A DNA stretch of 31,696 nucleotides from an uncultured Dialister sp. (GTDB taxonomy: Bacteria; Bacillota; Negativicutes; Veillonellales; Dialisteraceae). Position 1 is the first letter of the stretch. Each line of letters opens with the position of its first letter. Made by a program: the position numbers and the translations under genes. The notes beneath the pieces were generated by a model. That model worked only from the letters and a program-made list of their open reading frames with translations. It ran no database searches and was not told where the DNA came from. This document shows, in pieces, positions 8,223-14,700 of the stretch. The stretch lies in assembly GCA_900759415.1 (NCBI GenBank), contig CAAEVC010000018.1, positions 1 through 31,696 on the forward strand, read 5' to 3'.

Positions 8223-8231
8223 TGCTATAAT
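8223..8231 (+). promoter_or_regulatory. Extended -10 promoter for truA
   Basis: TGC-TATAAT at 8223-8231, an extended -10 with no clear -35. It is 26 bases before the truA start, and AAAGGAGG at 8245-8252 is the ribosome-binding site. It is divergent from the promoter at 8155-8163. Confidence 0.55.
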
Positions 8232-8257
8232 AGAAAGGGTTTTCAAAGGAGGTTTTT

Positions 8258-8992
8258 ATGAACTACGGAATGATTATTTCCTATGACGGAAGCCGCTATG
8301 AAGGCTGGCAGCGTCAGACGAGAACAAAAGAAACCATCCAGGGAAAACTGGAAGATACACTTCTCCGGGTCACCGGTGAAAAAGTGCAAATCATTGGCGC
8401 AGGAAGAACGGATGCCGGCGTCCATGCCATGGGACAGTATGGGAATGTCCATCTTGCAAAGGCTTATGACATAAAGCAGCTGGCAGATGGATTGAACAGA
8501 GCGCTTCCCAATGACATTTCCATCCATCAGCTGGAAGAAAAAGACGAACGGTTCCACAGCCGTTTCTCTGCCCGGGAAAAACATTACCGCTACCGCATCC
8601 GCATGAGCAGTGAGAAAAATGTATTTGCCCGCCGCTTTGTATGGCAGCTGGGAGAAGAACTGGACGTAGAAGCCATGAAAGAAGGGGCAGCCCTCCTTAC
8701 CGGTACTCATGACTACACCTCTTTCTGCGGAAATAAACATATGAAGAAATCGGCAGTCCGCACCGTATATGCCATCAACCTCAAGAGAGAAGGGGGCGAG
8801 CTCCTTCTCGATTACCGGGGCGACGGATTCCTTCAGAACATGATACGTATCATCACCGGCACCCTTGTGGAAATCGGGGAAGGAAAGCGCAGTCCCAAAG
8901 ATTTACCGTACGTACTGGAAGCAAAAGACAGAGCACTTGCCGGCTTCACTGCGCCGCCTGAAGGACTCTGCCTCATGGAAGTCATTTACTGA
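8258..8992 (+). CDS. truA: tRNA pseudouridine(38-40) synthase
   Basis: Converts uridines 38-40 in the tRNA anticodon stem-loop to pseudouridine. The 244-residue protein has the TruA start (ISYDGSRYEGWQRQ) and the catalytic motif GAGRTDAGVHA, with nucleophile D52. It also has the family stretches RFSAREKHYRYRI and YRGDGFLQNMIRIITGTLVEIG. Length is normal. The start is fixed by AAAGGAGG six bases upstream. It is followed after 14 bases by the asparaginase gene on the same strand, probably co-transcribed. Confidence 0.97.
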   Translation: MNYGMIISYDGSRYEGWQRQTRTKETIQGKLEDTLLRVTGEKVQIIGAGRTDAGVHAMGQYGNVHLAKAYDIKQLADGLNRALPNDISIHQLEEKDERFHSRFSAREKHYRYRIRMSSEKNVFARRFVWQLGEELDVEAMKEGAALLTGTHDYTSFCGNKHMKKSAVRTVYAINLKREGGELLLDYRGDGFLQNMIRIITGTLVEIGEGKRSPKDLPYVLEAKDRALAGFTAPPEGLCLMEVIY

Positions 8993-9006
8993 GAAAGGCT
9001 GAAGAA

Positions 9007-9984
9007 ATGAAAAAAATCATTGTTATCACTACCGGCGGCACTATAGCCATGAAAAAAGATGAAAAGACAGGAGGCCTTGTACCTGCAGTTTCCGGAGAAG
9101 ATCTGGCAGCTGCCGTACCGGGACTCTCCCGCTGGGCTGATGTTGAAGTGGTGGAATTTTCCAACGTACCCAGCGGCTGGATGACCATTGAAAAAATGCA
9201 GGAACTCTCCATTCTTATAGACAGGCTGGCAGAAGAAGGAAAGGCTGACGGATTCGTGGTCACCCATGGGACCGACAGCCTGGAAGAAACCGCCTTTTTC
9301 CTCGACGTCACCCTTAAGACTGATAAACCGGTCTGCGTCACCGGTGCCATGCGTGGTGCTTCTGAACTTTCTGCCGACGGTCCGGAAAACATCCTTGCTG
9401 CCGTCAGAGTAGCTGCAGATGACATGTCCACCGGCATGGGCGTTACCGTATGTCTCATGGACCGAATCTATTCTGCCTACGACGTCACCAAATTCCACAC
9501 CACCAATCCGGACACCTTCAGAGACCTTCACTACGGCCCCCTGGGCACCGTATACAGCGAAAAAATCATTTATGGAAGACGGCCTCTTCCCCATGTAAAA
9601 ATGGATGCAGGGAAACTGGTCCATGACGTGTGGATCCTTTCCTCCTGGTCAGGAATGGACGGAAAAACACTGGAACTGGCAGCAGCCGCTCATCCAAAAG
9701 GCGTCATCGTAGACGGCCTTGGCTGCGGCAACGTACCGCCTCTCTGCAGAAAAGGCATCCTTGCCCTCAGAGAAGAAGGAATCCCGGTCGTCCTCACCAC
9801 CAGAGTGCCTACAGGAAGCGTCATGGAAGAATACAGCTACGAAGGAAGCGCCCTTTCCATGAAAGATGCCGGCCTCATTGAAGGCGGCTCCCTTTCCTCA
9901 TGGAAAGCAAGAATCCTCCTTGCCCTTTCTCTTGGACAGACAGAAGATATAGAAGAACTGAAAAAGATTTTTGAAAATGTATAA
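9007..9984 (+). CDS. L-asparaginase
   Basis: A 325-residue asparaginase/glutaminase-family hydrolase that releases ammonia and aspartate from asparagine. The two family signatures are present: ITTGGTIAM near the N-terminus with catalytic T12, and VTHGTDSLEETAFFLD with T89 and D90. S57/W58 and E283-type positions fall where expected by length. There is no signal peptide, so it should be cytosolic. It lies 14 bases after truA and ends in a strong terminator. Whether it is the high- or low-affinity type cannot be settled by eye, so no symbol is given. Confidence 0.95.
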   Translation: MKKIIVITTGGTIAMKKDEKTGGLVPAVSGEDLAAAVPGLSRWADVEVVEFSNVPSGWMTIEKMQELSILIDRLAEEGKADGFVVTHGTDSLEETAFFLDVTLKTDKPVCVTGAMRGASELSADGPENILAAVRVAADDMSTGMGVTVCLMDRIYSAYDVTKFHTTNPDTFRDLHYGPLGTVYSEKIIYGRRPLPHVKMDAGKLVHDVWILSSWSGMDGKTLELAAAAHPKGVIVDGLGCGNVPPLCRKGILALREEGIPVVLTTRVPTGSVMEEYSYEGSALSMKDAGLIEGGSLSSWKARILLALSLGQTEDIEELKKIFENV

Positions 9985-10021
9985 AAATGGGAGGCTGTTT
10001 CCACAGCCCCCCATTTTTTTT
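9984..10021 (+). terminator. Rho-independent terminator after the asparaginase gene
   Basis: Stem ATGGGAGGCTGT / ACAGCCCCCCAT (9987-9998 and 10003-10014) with one mismatch, loop TTCC, followed by eight T. It starts directly after the stop codon. Confidence 0.9.
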
Positions 10022-10570
10022 AGAGTTGAGAGAATGTTGTAAAAAATTCATAGTTTTCTTATAAAGCCTATGCGGATAACGGCGCGATAACTCAAAAACA
10101 GAGTTGAGATTTGAGCTTAGAGGGTTGAGAGAAGGTTGTAAAGACTTTATAGTTTATAATTATGAAGCCTGACGGTCATTCCTTGATACTTCTGTCTAAC
10201 ATAGTGCGGATTTTCCCTTGCTTTTGCCTTATAGGCAAAAGACTTCCTCACCGCCTGAGTCATACTTTCCACTAACCTTTTGCCCTCGAAAGAGATTTAT
10301 GTAAAAAAATAGAGTTAAGAGTTGAGCCGAGAGAGCCCCGAGGCGGTTGTTAAGACTTTATGATTTGTAATTATAAAGCTTGATGTGTGGAGGGAAGAAG
10401 ACCATTGTGCAAACATCGTTACAAACTGAACCCAATAAGGCAGAGTTGAGAGCCCCATGCAGAGAGATGAGTTGAAGGTTGTAAAATATTCATCATTTTT
10501 ATTTTCAGCCAATACGGTTAACAGCACGAGACCTTTTGTCTAACATCCTGCGGTTTTCCTCTCTATGCTA
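10021..10570. repeat. Gene-free array of four degenerate intergenic repeat units
   Basis: No plausible gene lies here. Four related blocks start near 10022, 10099, 10310 and 10441. Each opens with an AGAGTTGAG-type purine motif, continues with GGTTGTAAAG or a close variant and an AT-rich stretch (for example CTTTATAGTTTATAATTAT), then AAGCCTGA-like bases. The second and fourth blocks also share a tail, GTCTAACAT followed by TGCGGTTTTCC-like sequence (10194-10216 and 10538-10560). A small palindrome, TTGCCTTATAGGCAA, lies at about 10224-10238. The units have diverged substantially, and no flanking duplicate or transposase is present. Confidence 0.6.
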
Positions 10571-10592
10571 AAAATTAATTTCAAAAAAGTGC

Positions 10593-10621
10593 TTGACATA
10601 TAGGACCCTGATTGGTATACT
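10593..10621 (+). promoter_or_regulatory. Consensus promoter for tRNA-Ser
   Basis: TTGACA at 10593-10598, a 17-base spacer, then TATACT at 10616-10621 with an upstream TGG (extended -10). This is the best canonical promoter in the window and lies 66 bases before the mature tRNA. Confidence 0.85.
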
Positions 10622-10687
10622 ACATAAGTCAGTCAAACACTGACACACATAAAGACGCTGATCGAAAGGTCAGGGAATAAACAGCAT

Positions 10688-10779
10688 GGAGAGGTGTCCG
10701 AGCGGTTTAAGGTGCATGATTGGAAATCATGTTGACGGCGAATACCGTCACGGGGGTTCGAATCCCCCTCTCTCCGCCA
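10688..10779 (+). tRNA. tRNA-Ser (anticodon GGA)
   Basis: A 92-base class II tRNA. The acceptor stem GGAGAGG pairs with CCTCTCC, the anticodon stem is CATGA/TCATG with loop TTGGAAA, giving anticodon GGA (codons UCC and UCU). The T arm GGGGGTTCGAATCCCCC is perfect. The long variable arm (ACGGCGAATACCGT) is the serine signature. The CCA end is encoded. A decayed prophage lies directly downstream, so the 3' end probably served as an integration site. Confidence 0.97.
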
Positions 10780-10786
10780 CAAAGCT

Positions 10787-10815
10787 AGAGCCCATCGAGT
10801 TTGGTGGGCTCTTTT
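10787..10815 (+). terminator. Rho-independent terminator of the tRNA gene
   Basis: Stem AGAGCCCA / TGGGCTCT (10787-10794 and 10805-10812), ten-base loop, followed by TTTT. Confidence 0.82.
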
Positions 10816-10882
10816 GCTATGCAAATTTTGACTATGTGGAAGTGGTAGTAAGCAGTTTTGTCTACCATTGATATAGGCAAGG

Positions 10883-11800
10883 TTGTATAGTCTTTCCGAT
10901 AAAGCGATTGACAATGCCATAAAGGCGGCCGTGGAAGAAAAGAGCCGATATGCCGCTGAAAGGATAGCAAGGACAGAATCGGCGAGAGCGTGGTATCAAG
11001 GCTTTATCGCTGATACTATGGACGACCCGAACGTCGTGGCGTATAGATGGGTAATGAGCAACAGGCACCCGACGGAAGATATATGCGATGACCACTCCAA
11101 AGAAGATGCGTACGGGCTGGGGGCTGGGGTATTCCCTAAGGACAAAGCGCCTCAATTGCCAGCGCATCCGCATTGCTTATGCCATTATGAAAAGGTGTAC
11201 GCCAGCGAATTAAAGGGGATAAAGGGATCAGAAAAAGAAGAACAACGCTATGGGAGAAACAAGAAAACAGTTATAAATCATGCTTATATTGATTCTGGAG
11301 ACTACAGGAAGAAGTTCGATGGAATTACCGATAATGATAAGGTAAATCGAACATTATACAAGGTTGCTAAAGAAGCGTTAAATCATAGGAGTGGTACTCT
11401 TTACGAGGATATATACTGGATAGATAAAACCACTGGTGAAGTAGTTGGTAAAATAGTAGATTCACAAAAGGAACAGGGAGTTACTTATACAGAGAGCATA
11501 AAGAGGTTAATAAGGCAGAAGAATAGGAGCTTAATAGCTCTTCATACACATCCTTCTAGTATGCCGCCGAGCATTGCTGATTTTAATGCATGCGCAAATA
11601 ATGAATATTCCTTTTGCATTGTATGTTGCCACGATGGTCGGATTTATTCGTACAATTCAAAAGAAAGGATTCAGGACGAGCTTTATGATTTATATATTGC
11701 CGGGTACAAAAAGAAAGGGTATAATGAGGAAAAAGCACAGATAGAGGCTTTACGTAAACTCGCAAAAAATCATGCAATTTCTTTCAAGGAGGTACTATAG
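10883..11800 (+). CDS. N-terminally truncated phage MuF (SPP1 gp7-like) head protein with C-terminal JAMM metalloprotease domain
   Basis: An open frame of 305 codons; the nominal TTG start has no ribosome-binding site, so the true N-terminus is lost. Residues 20-102 match the MuF/gp7 head-morphogenesis domain: ERIARTESARAWYQG, then RHPTEDICDDHS, GVFPKDKAPQ and PAHPHCLCHYEK. Residues 170-270 carry a JAB/MPN-like signature: H221-T-H223-P, then S230 and D233, with E175 as candidate catalytic glutamate. MuF proteins of temperate phages are known to carry variable C-terminal toxin or enzyme domains. The C-terminal part is more AT-rich than the MuF part, fitting domain exchange. It overlaps the next small gene by one base. 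The zinc-protease assignment rests on the motif alone. Confidence 0.7.
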   Translation: MYSLSDKAIDNAIKAAVEEKSRYAAERIARTESARAWYQGFIADTMDDPNVVAYRWVMSNRHPTEDICDDHSKEDAYGLGAGVFPKDKAPQLPAHPHCLCHYEKVYASELKGIKGSEKEEQRYGRNKKTVINHAYIDSGDYRKKFDGITDNDKVNRTLYKVAKEALNHRSGTLYEDIYWIDKTTGEVVGKIVDSQKEQGVTYTESIKRLIRQKNRSLIALHTHPSSMPPSIADFNACANNEYSFCIVCCHDGRIYSYNSKERIQDELYDLYIAGYKKKGYNEEKAQIEALRKLAKNHAISFKEVL

Positions 11801-11976
11801 TGAATAAAAAGAAAAAATTCACATATACATGTGAAGACGATAACCTTAATTATGAAAGAATAGAAATGTATATGAAAATGAGCGATGAAGAACGAGAAAA
11901 ACGTATAAAAGAATTGGAAAAAAGATGGGCTCAATTAACTGACGAAGAGAAAGAAAAAGAATGTTACAATGCATAA
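11800..11976 (+). CDS. Small charged protein coupled to the MuF-JAMM gene
   Basis: Starts with GTG at 11800, sharing one base with the stop of the MuF-JAMM gene (TAGTG), and has AAGGAGG at 11786-11792, a very good ribosome-binding site. The 58-residue product begins MNKKKKFTYTCEDD and continues as a highly charged, probably coiled-coil helix (MSDEEREKRIKELEKRW). A strong terminator begins at its stop codon. Family unknown. Position and coupling suggest a partner of the upstream product, possibly an antidote if the JAMM domain is toxic, but it may equally be an ordinary phage accessory protein. Confidence 0.6.
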   Translation: MNKKKKFTYTCEDDNLNYERIEMYMKMSDEEREKRIKELEKRWAQLTDEEKEKECYNA

Positions 11977-12006
11977 AAGCACTCACAAACGTGGGTGCTT
12001 TTCTAT
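11975..12006 (+). terminator. Rho-independent terminator after the small phage gene
   Basis: Stem AAAAGCACTCAC / GTGGGTGCTTTT (11975-11986 and 11991-12002) with one G-T pair and loop AAAC. It overlaps the stop codon of the 58-residue gene and is followed by TTTTCTATTT. Confidence 0.85.
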
Positions 12007-12130
12007 TTGTCACGGAATATGTCTTTTTAAGAATCGCAGACGTTAAAGAACGGTTCTTTTTAGTTGGTTAAAGCAGGAAGACCCTGTTTTATAGATTAGC
12101 GGTAGACCCGCAGGAAGGAACATCAAGACG

Positions 12131-12354
12131 ATGGAACTTGCAAAGATTTATGAAATGCTGAACGGATTGGACGATGGAGCAGAGGCCGTTTGCAGAAAAA
12201 GACCAAAGCAGAAGCAGCCAGAGACAGCGTTCTCATCCTCTCTAAAATTGCAGAGAACATGAAGAACTATGGCATTCCATTGGAACTGGCTATGGCGAAA
12301 ATCATGAAAGGGCAGAAATCACAAAGACTTTTGATTCTAAAATTATTTGTGTAA
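12131..12354 (+). pseudogene. Broken phage scaffold-protein remnant
   Basis: The frame starting at 12131 reads MELAKIYEMLNGLDDGAEAV, the kind of opening seen in phage scaffold proteins encoded just after head genes. After a frame change near 12190, the sequence resumes as KTKAEAARDSVLILSKIAENMKNYGIPLELAMAKIMKGQK and stops at 12352-12354. Compared with a normal scaffold gene, most of the middle is missing and the frame is shifted. The preceding 12007-12130 holds phage-like spacer sequence with a small CAGG/CCTG hairpin and no gene. Confidence 0.5.
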
Positions 12355-12732
12355 TGAGAACACCCCTTGTTATGAAATTAGTTGGAATGAAAATAATCCC
12401 TGTCTACATTTCTACAGAAAAGATCCAGAATATATAAAAGAGCATCCAGAAAGCGTAGATAGAGAGCTATTAGAGCAGATTCCAGCACCGTTGCAAGACC
12501 CAATGAATGGTAAACAGAAGTTACAATGGGAAACATGGAGAGCTAAGGAAGGTATTTGTATTAGATAAAAAATACAGATGGTGCGACTGTAGTCATTCCT
12601 GTACAACTTGAAACTATGGTGAATGATGGGAAAAAGATTTATGCAGCTGATTTGCTTAGTTCTAATTATTCAAAAAACTTTAGAGATACGGGTAAACCAA
12701 GATATGAATATCTTAAAGAAAATATATCCTGA
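12347..12732 (+). pseudogene. Frameshifted gene fragment at the end of the prophage remnant
   Basis: One frame (12347-12568) gives 73 residues without a credible start, including PCLHFYRKDPEYIKEHPESV and LQDPMNGKQKLQWETWRAKEG. It then meets a stop, but the adjacent frame from about 12565 continues naturally as KNTDGATVVIPVQLETMVND and AADLLSSNYSKNF, ending KENIS at 12730-12732. A single frameshift near 12562 therefore divides one original gene of which the N-terminus is also lost. The family is not recognised; the context suggests the C-terminal part of a phage protein or toxin. Low GC matches the JAMM segment. Confidence 0.45.
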
Positions 12733-12793
12733 GCTGTCAATATTGTACCTGTCAGGGTGTCTGTAATCCGTCTCAACATGTGATTGCAGGCGT

Positions 12794-14128
12794 CTATTTT
12801 TTTATTTTCTTTGTTTCAAATAGAATTTCAGTGACCCGTCCTGGTCTTCCTGTTTTTCCTGTGAAGCGGCGGCTGGTGTCCTGGGCGAGGTGGTGGTCGA
12901 TGAGTTTGTTGAGGATGCGGTTGATGGTGCGGGGTGTGACGCCGATGAGGTCGGAGAGTTCGGCAGAGGTGAAGCGGCATCTTCCTGTTTCCTGGCAGGC
13001 GTGGTAGAGACGGGAGATGATGCGGAGGCTGACACCTGATTTCTGTGAGAGGTAGAGGAACTGTTCGTCGATAGGCCGTCCTTCTTTGTGCTGGGCATCC
13101 TGCATGGTTTTGGACATGGGAAGCCGGGAGGTGATGTCCGGGGTCATGAGGAAGGCCTGATTCCCGCCCTGGGAGGAGGCATGCTGCATGGCTTTCATTG
13201 CCCGGTAGAAGGCTTCGTCAATGCGGTTCCCGTATCCTACGCCGGCAGAGATGGTGGCGGCGGTGCTGCGGGCGATGTTTTCGATGAGGGGGAACTGTTT
13301 GAACTGGTCGGTCTGGCTTTCCAGAAGGGCGCTGGAGGCGAAGATCATATAATCCCAGGGGGGCTGGGGGATGCAGGCGCCATGGATGGAGCGGGCGAAT
13401 TGTATGATCTGCCTGGATATATCCATGTGGCTGATGGAGAGCTGGTAAGAATCGCTTCCCGGCAGGGATTCTCTATAGAAATCTGTGTGGATGGCGATGA
13501 CAGCTGCTTTGCTCTCCTGACGGCTCCGGAGTTCATAGGAAAGGAGGAGGCGCTGCATACCGCTCCGGATGTCATCAAAGGAGGGGCGGAGAATGTATGC
13601 CGGTATTCCTTTGGCTTCCAGGATTTCTTTTACTTTGTAGAATATGGTAATGCAGAAATCCACTTTCCTTTCTTTGTAAAGTTTTTCCATCTTTAGGGCA
13701 TCTTTGATGAGGAGCCCTTCGCTGTAGGCAAAGGAGGGGATGGTTTCAATGACCGTATTTTCTTCTGAGAAACCGATTTCCAGAAGGGCCTGGCGGAAGA
13801 AATCCCGGTTGTCGAAATCGCTGACCATGCGCATGGCATGTCCGTCTACCTGTGCCTGGAAGAGGAGGCGGAGGAGAGAGGATGTGGAGCGGGGGATGGT
13901 GACCCATTCGGTAGTATGGGGAATGACTTTTTCCGCGTACCGGCGGGCTGTGTTTCCCAGAAAGAGGAAGGCGTCTGCCTGGCTCTGCCTGCCGCTCACA
14001 ATGTCCGGGATTTCTGTGATGGATGCGTAGGTAAAGGGAACAGGAAGGATTTCAGGAAATTCTTTTCGAAGGAACTGGTCGATTTCGTCCATGATTTCAT
14101 GGGGAACGACGACACCGATACGTATCAT
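12794..14128 (-). CDS. Multidomain transcriptional regulator of the downstream catabolic locus
   Basis: A 444-residue protein. Residues 1-180 form an alpha/beta sensor-like region (RIGVVVPHEIMDEID, ADAFLFLGNTARRYAEKVIP) reminiscent of PrpR-N-type ligand sensors. Residues 200-325 resemble a degenerate GGDEF/nucleotidyl-cyclase fold (AATISAGVGYGNRIDEAFYRAMKAM) that lacks the GGDEF signature. Residues 385-435 are a winged helix-turn-helix (FTSAELSDLIGVTPRTINRI, ending with a basic wing GKTGRPGRV). The start is supported by GAGGAGG on the reverse strand. It is divergent from the transporter-racemase-peptidase operon and is its probable regulator. Domain labels are by eye and partly inferred. Confidence 0.75.
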   Translation of the reverse strand: MIRIGVVVPHEIMDEIDQFLRKEFPEILPVPFTYASITEIPDIVSGRQSQADAFLFLGNTARRYAEKVIPHTTEWVTIPRSTSSLLRLLFQAQVDGHAMRMVSDFDNRDFFRQALLEIGFSEENTVIETIPSFAYSEGLLIKDALKMEKLYKERKVDFCITIFYKVKEILEAKGIPAYILRPSFDDIRSGMQRLLLSYELRSRQESKAAVIAIHTDFYRESLPGSDSYQLSISHMDISRQIIQFARSIHGACIPQPPWDYMIFASSALLESQTDQFKQFPLIENIARSTAATISAGVGYGNRIDEAFYRAMKAMQHASSQGGNQAFLMTPDITSRLPMSKTMQDAQHKEGRPIDEQFLYLSQKSGVSLRIISRLYHACQETGRCRFTSAELSDLIGVTPRTINRILNKLIDHHLAQDTSRRFTGKTGRPGRVTEILFETKKIKK

Positions 14129-14289
14129 TTGGGATGCCTCCTCTTACATAATTTCCGCAAGGAAAGGGATTCAAGCGCTGTATCTTCCATTTCATTATTT
14201 TTGGAATGAAGATTGAGGAAAATGGTTTCTCATATTTTCAGTCTATGTTCAATACAGAATTTTATATCTTCTGATGTTGGAAGTATCCT

Positions 14290-14669
14290 GACTGTCCGAT
14301 GATGGAATCAGCATTTTCATGGGAGTGAAGGACTATATACCTGTTGGCACAGCCGGTACCTCTGCTCATCGCTCATCGCCCTGGGCTCATAGCCAGCGGG
14401 TCTGTAATAACAGGCCGCTGAAAGAGATAAGGTATTTGGGACAGAATAAAGGTCTATTAGAGATATTTTTCTTTTTATATCATAAATATAAGCTGGAGAA
14501 AAGTAAATAGCAGGTATGTCTGCAGAGGCAATGGGGCCTTATGGATAGCGATTCTATTGCTGTGCATAAGGCTTTTTGTGTCAATGGCGCCTTTTGTGGG
14601 ATTTTGGCGGATTTCATGAAAGGCTGATGGGGATCTGTTCCGGCCCGGTTTCCTGATGACTGTCCGATG
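14290..14669. repeat. 12-bp direct repeats bracketing the divergent control region
   Basis: GACTGTCCGATG occurs at 14290-14301 and again at 14658-14669, in extended similar contexts (TCCTGACTGTCCGATG and TCCTGATGACTGTCCGATG). The second copy is 20 bases before the transporter's ribosome-binding site. The 14129-14700 stretch between regulator and transporter has no credible gene. It also holds the GCTCATCG-type repeats (14364-14393) and the hairpin at 14536-14577. The repeats are candidate operator sites. Confidence 0.5.
14536..14577 (+). terminator. Terminator-like hairpin in the leader of the transporter operon
   Basis: GCCTTATG (14536-14543) pairs with CATAAGGC (14565-14572), with additional inner pairing of ATAGC and GCTGT, and is followed by TTTTT. 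No gene ends before it, so it would act on a leader transcript reading toward 14701. It may be an attenuator or simply stop stray transcription. Confidence 0.55.
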
Positions 14670-14700
14670 CGCTGCAGAAAAGGAAGTAGAGGAGGGTTCT

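Noticed and set aside
10021..10570. Possible CRISPR array
   Set aside because: Repeat units are unequal in length, diverged, and separated by irregular distances; no cas genes are present.
10633..10920. Minus-strand frame of 95 codons across the tRNA-Ser gene
   Set aside because: It is the antisense reading of the tRNA (the familiar REGDSNPR-type artefact), without a ribosome-binding site.
10780..12793. Second copy of the tRNA-Ser 3' end as an attR site
   Set aside because: No stretch matching the T arm or acceptor end was found downstream, so no attachment-site feature is claimed.
14319..14510. 63-codon plus-strand frame in the regulator/transporter gap
   Set aside because: It spans the GCTCATCG repeats, has no ribosome-binding site and no protein-like composition.
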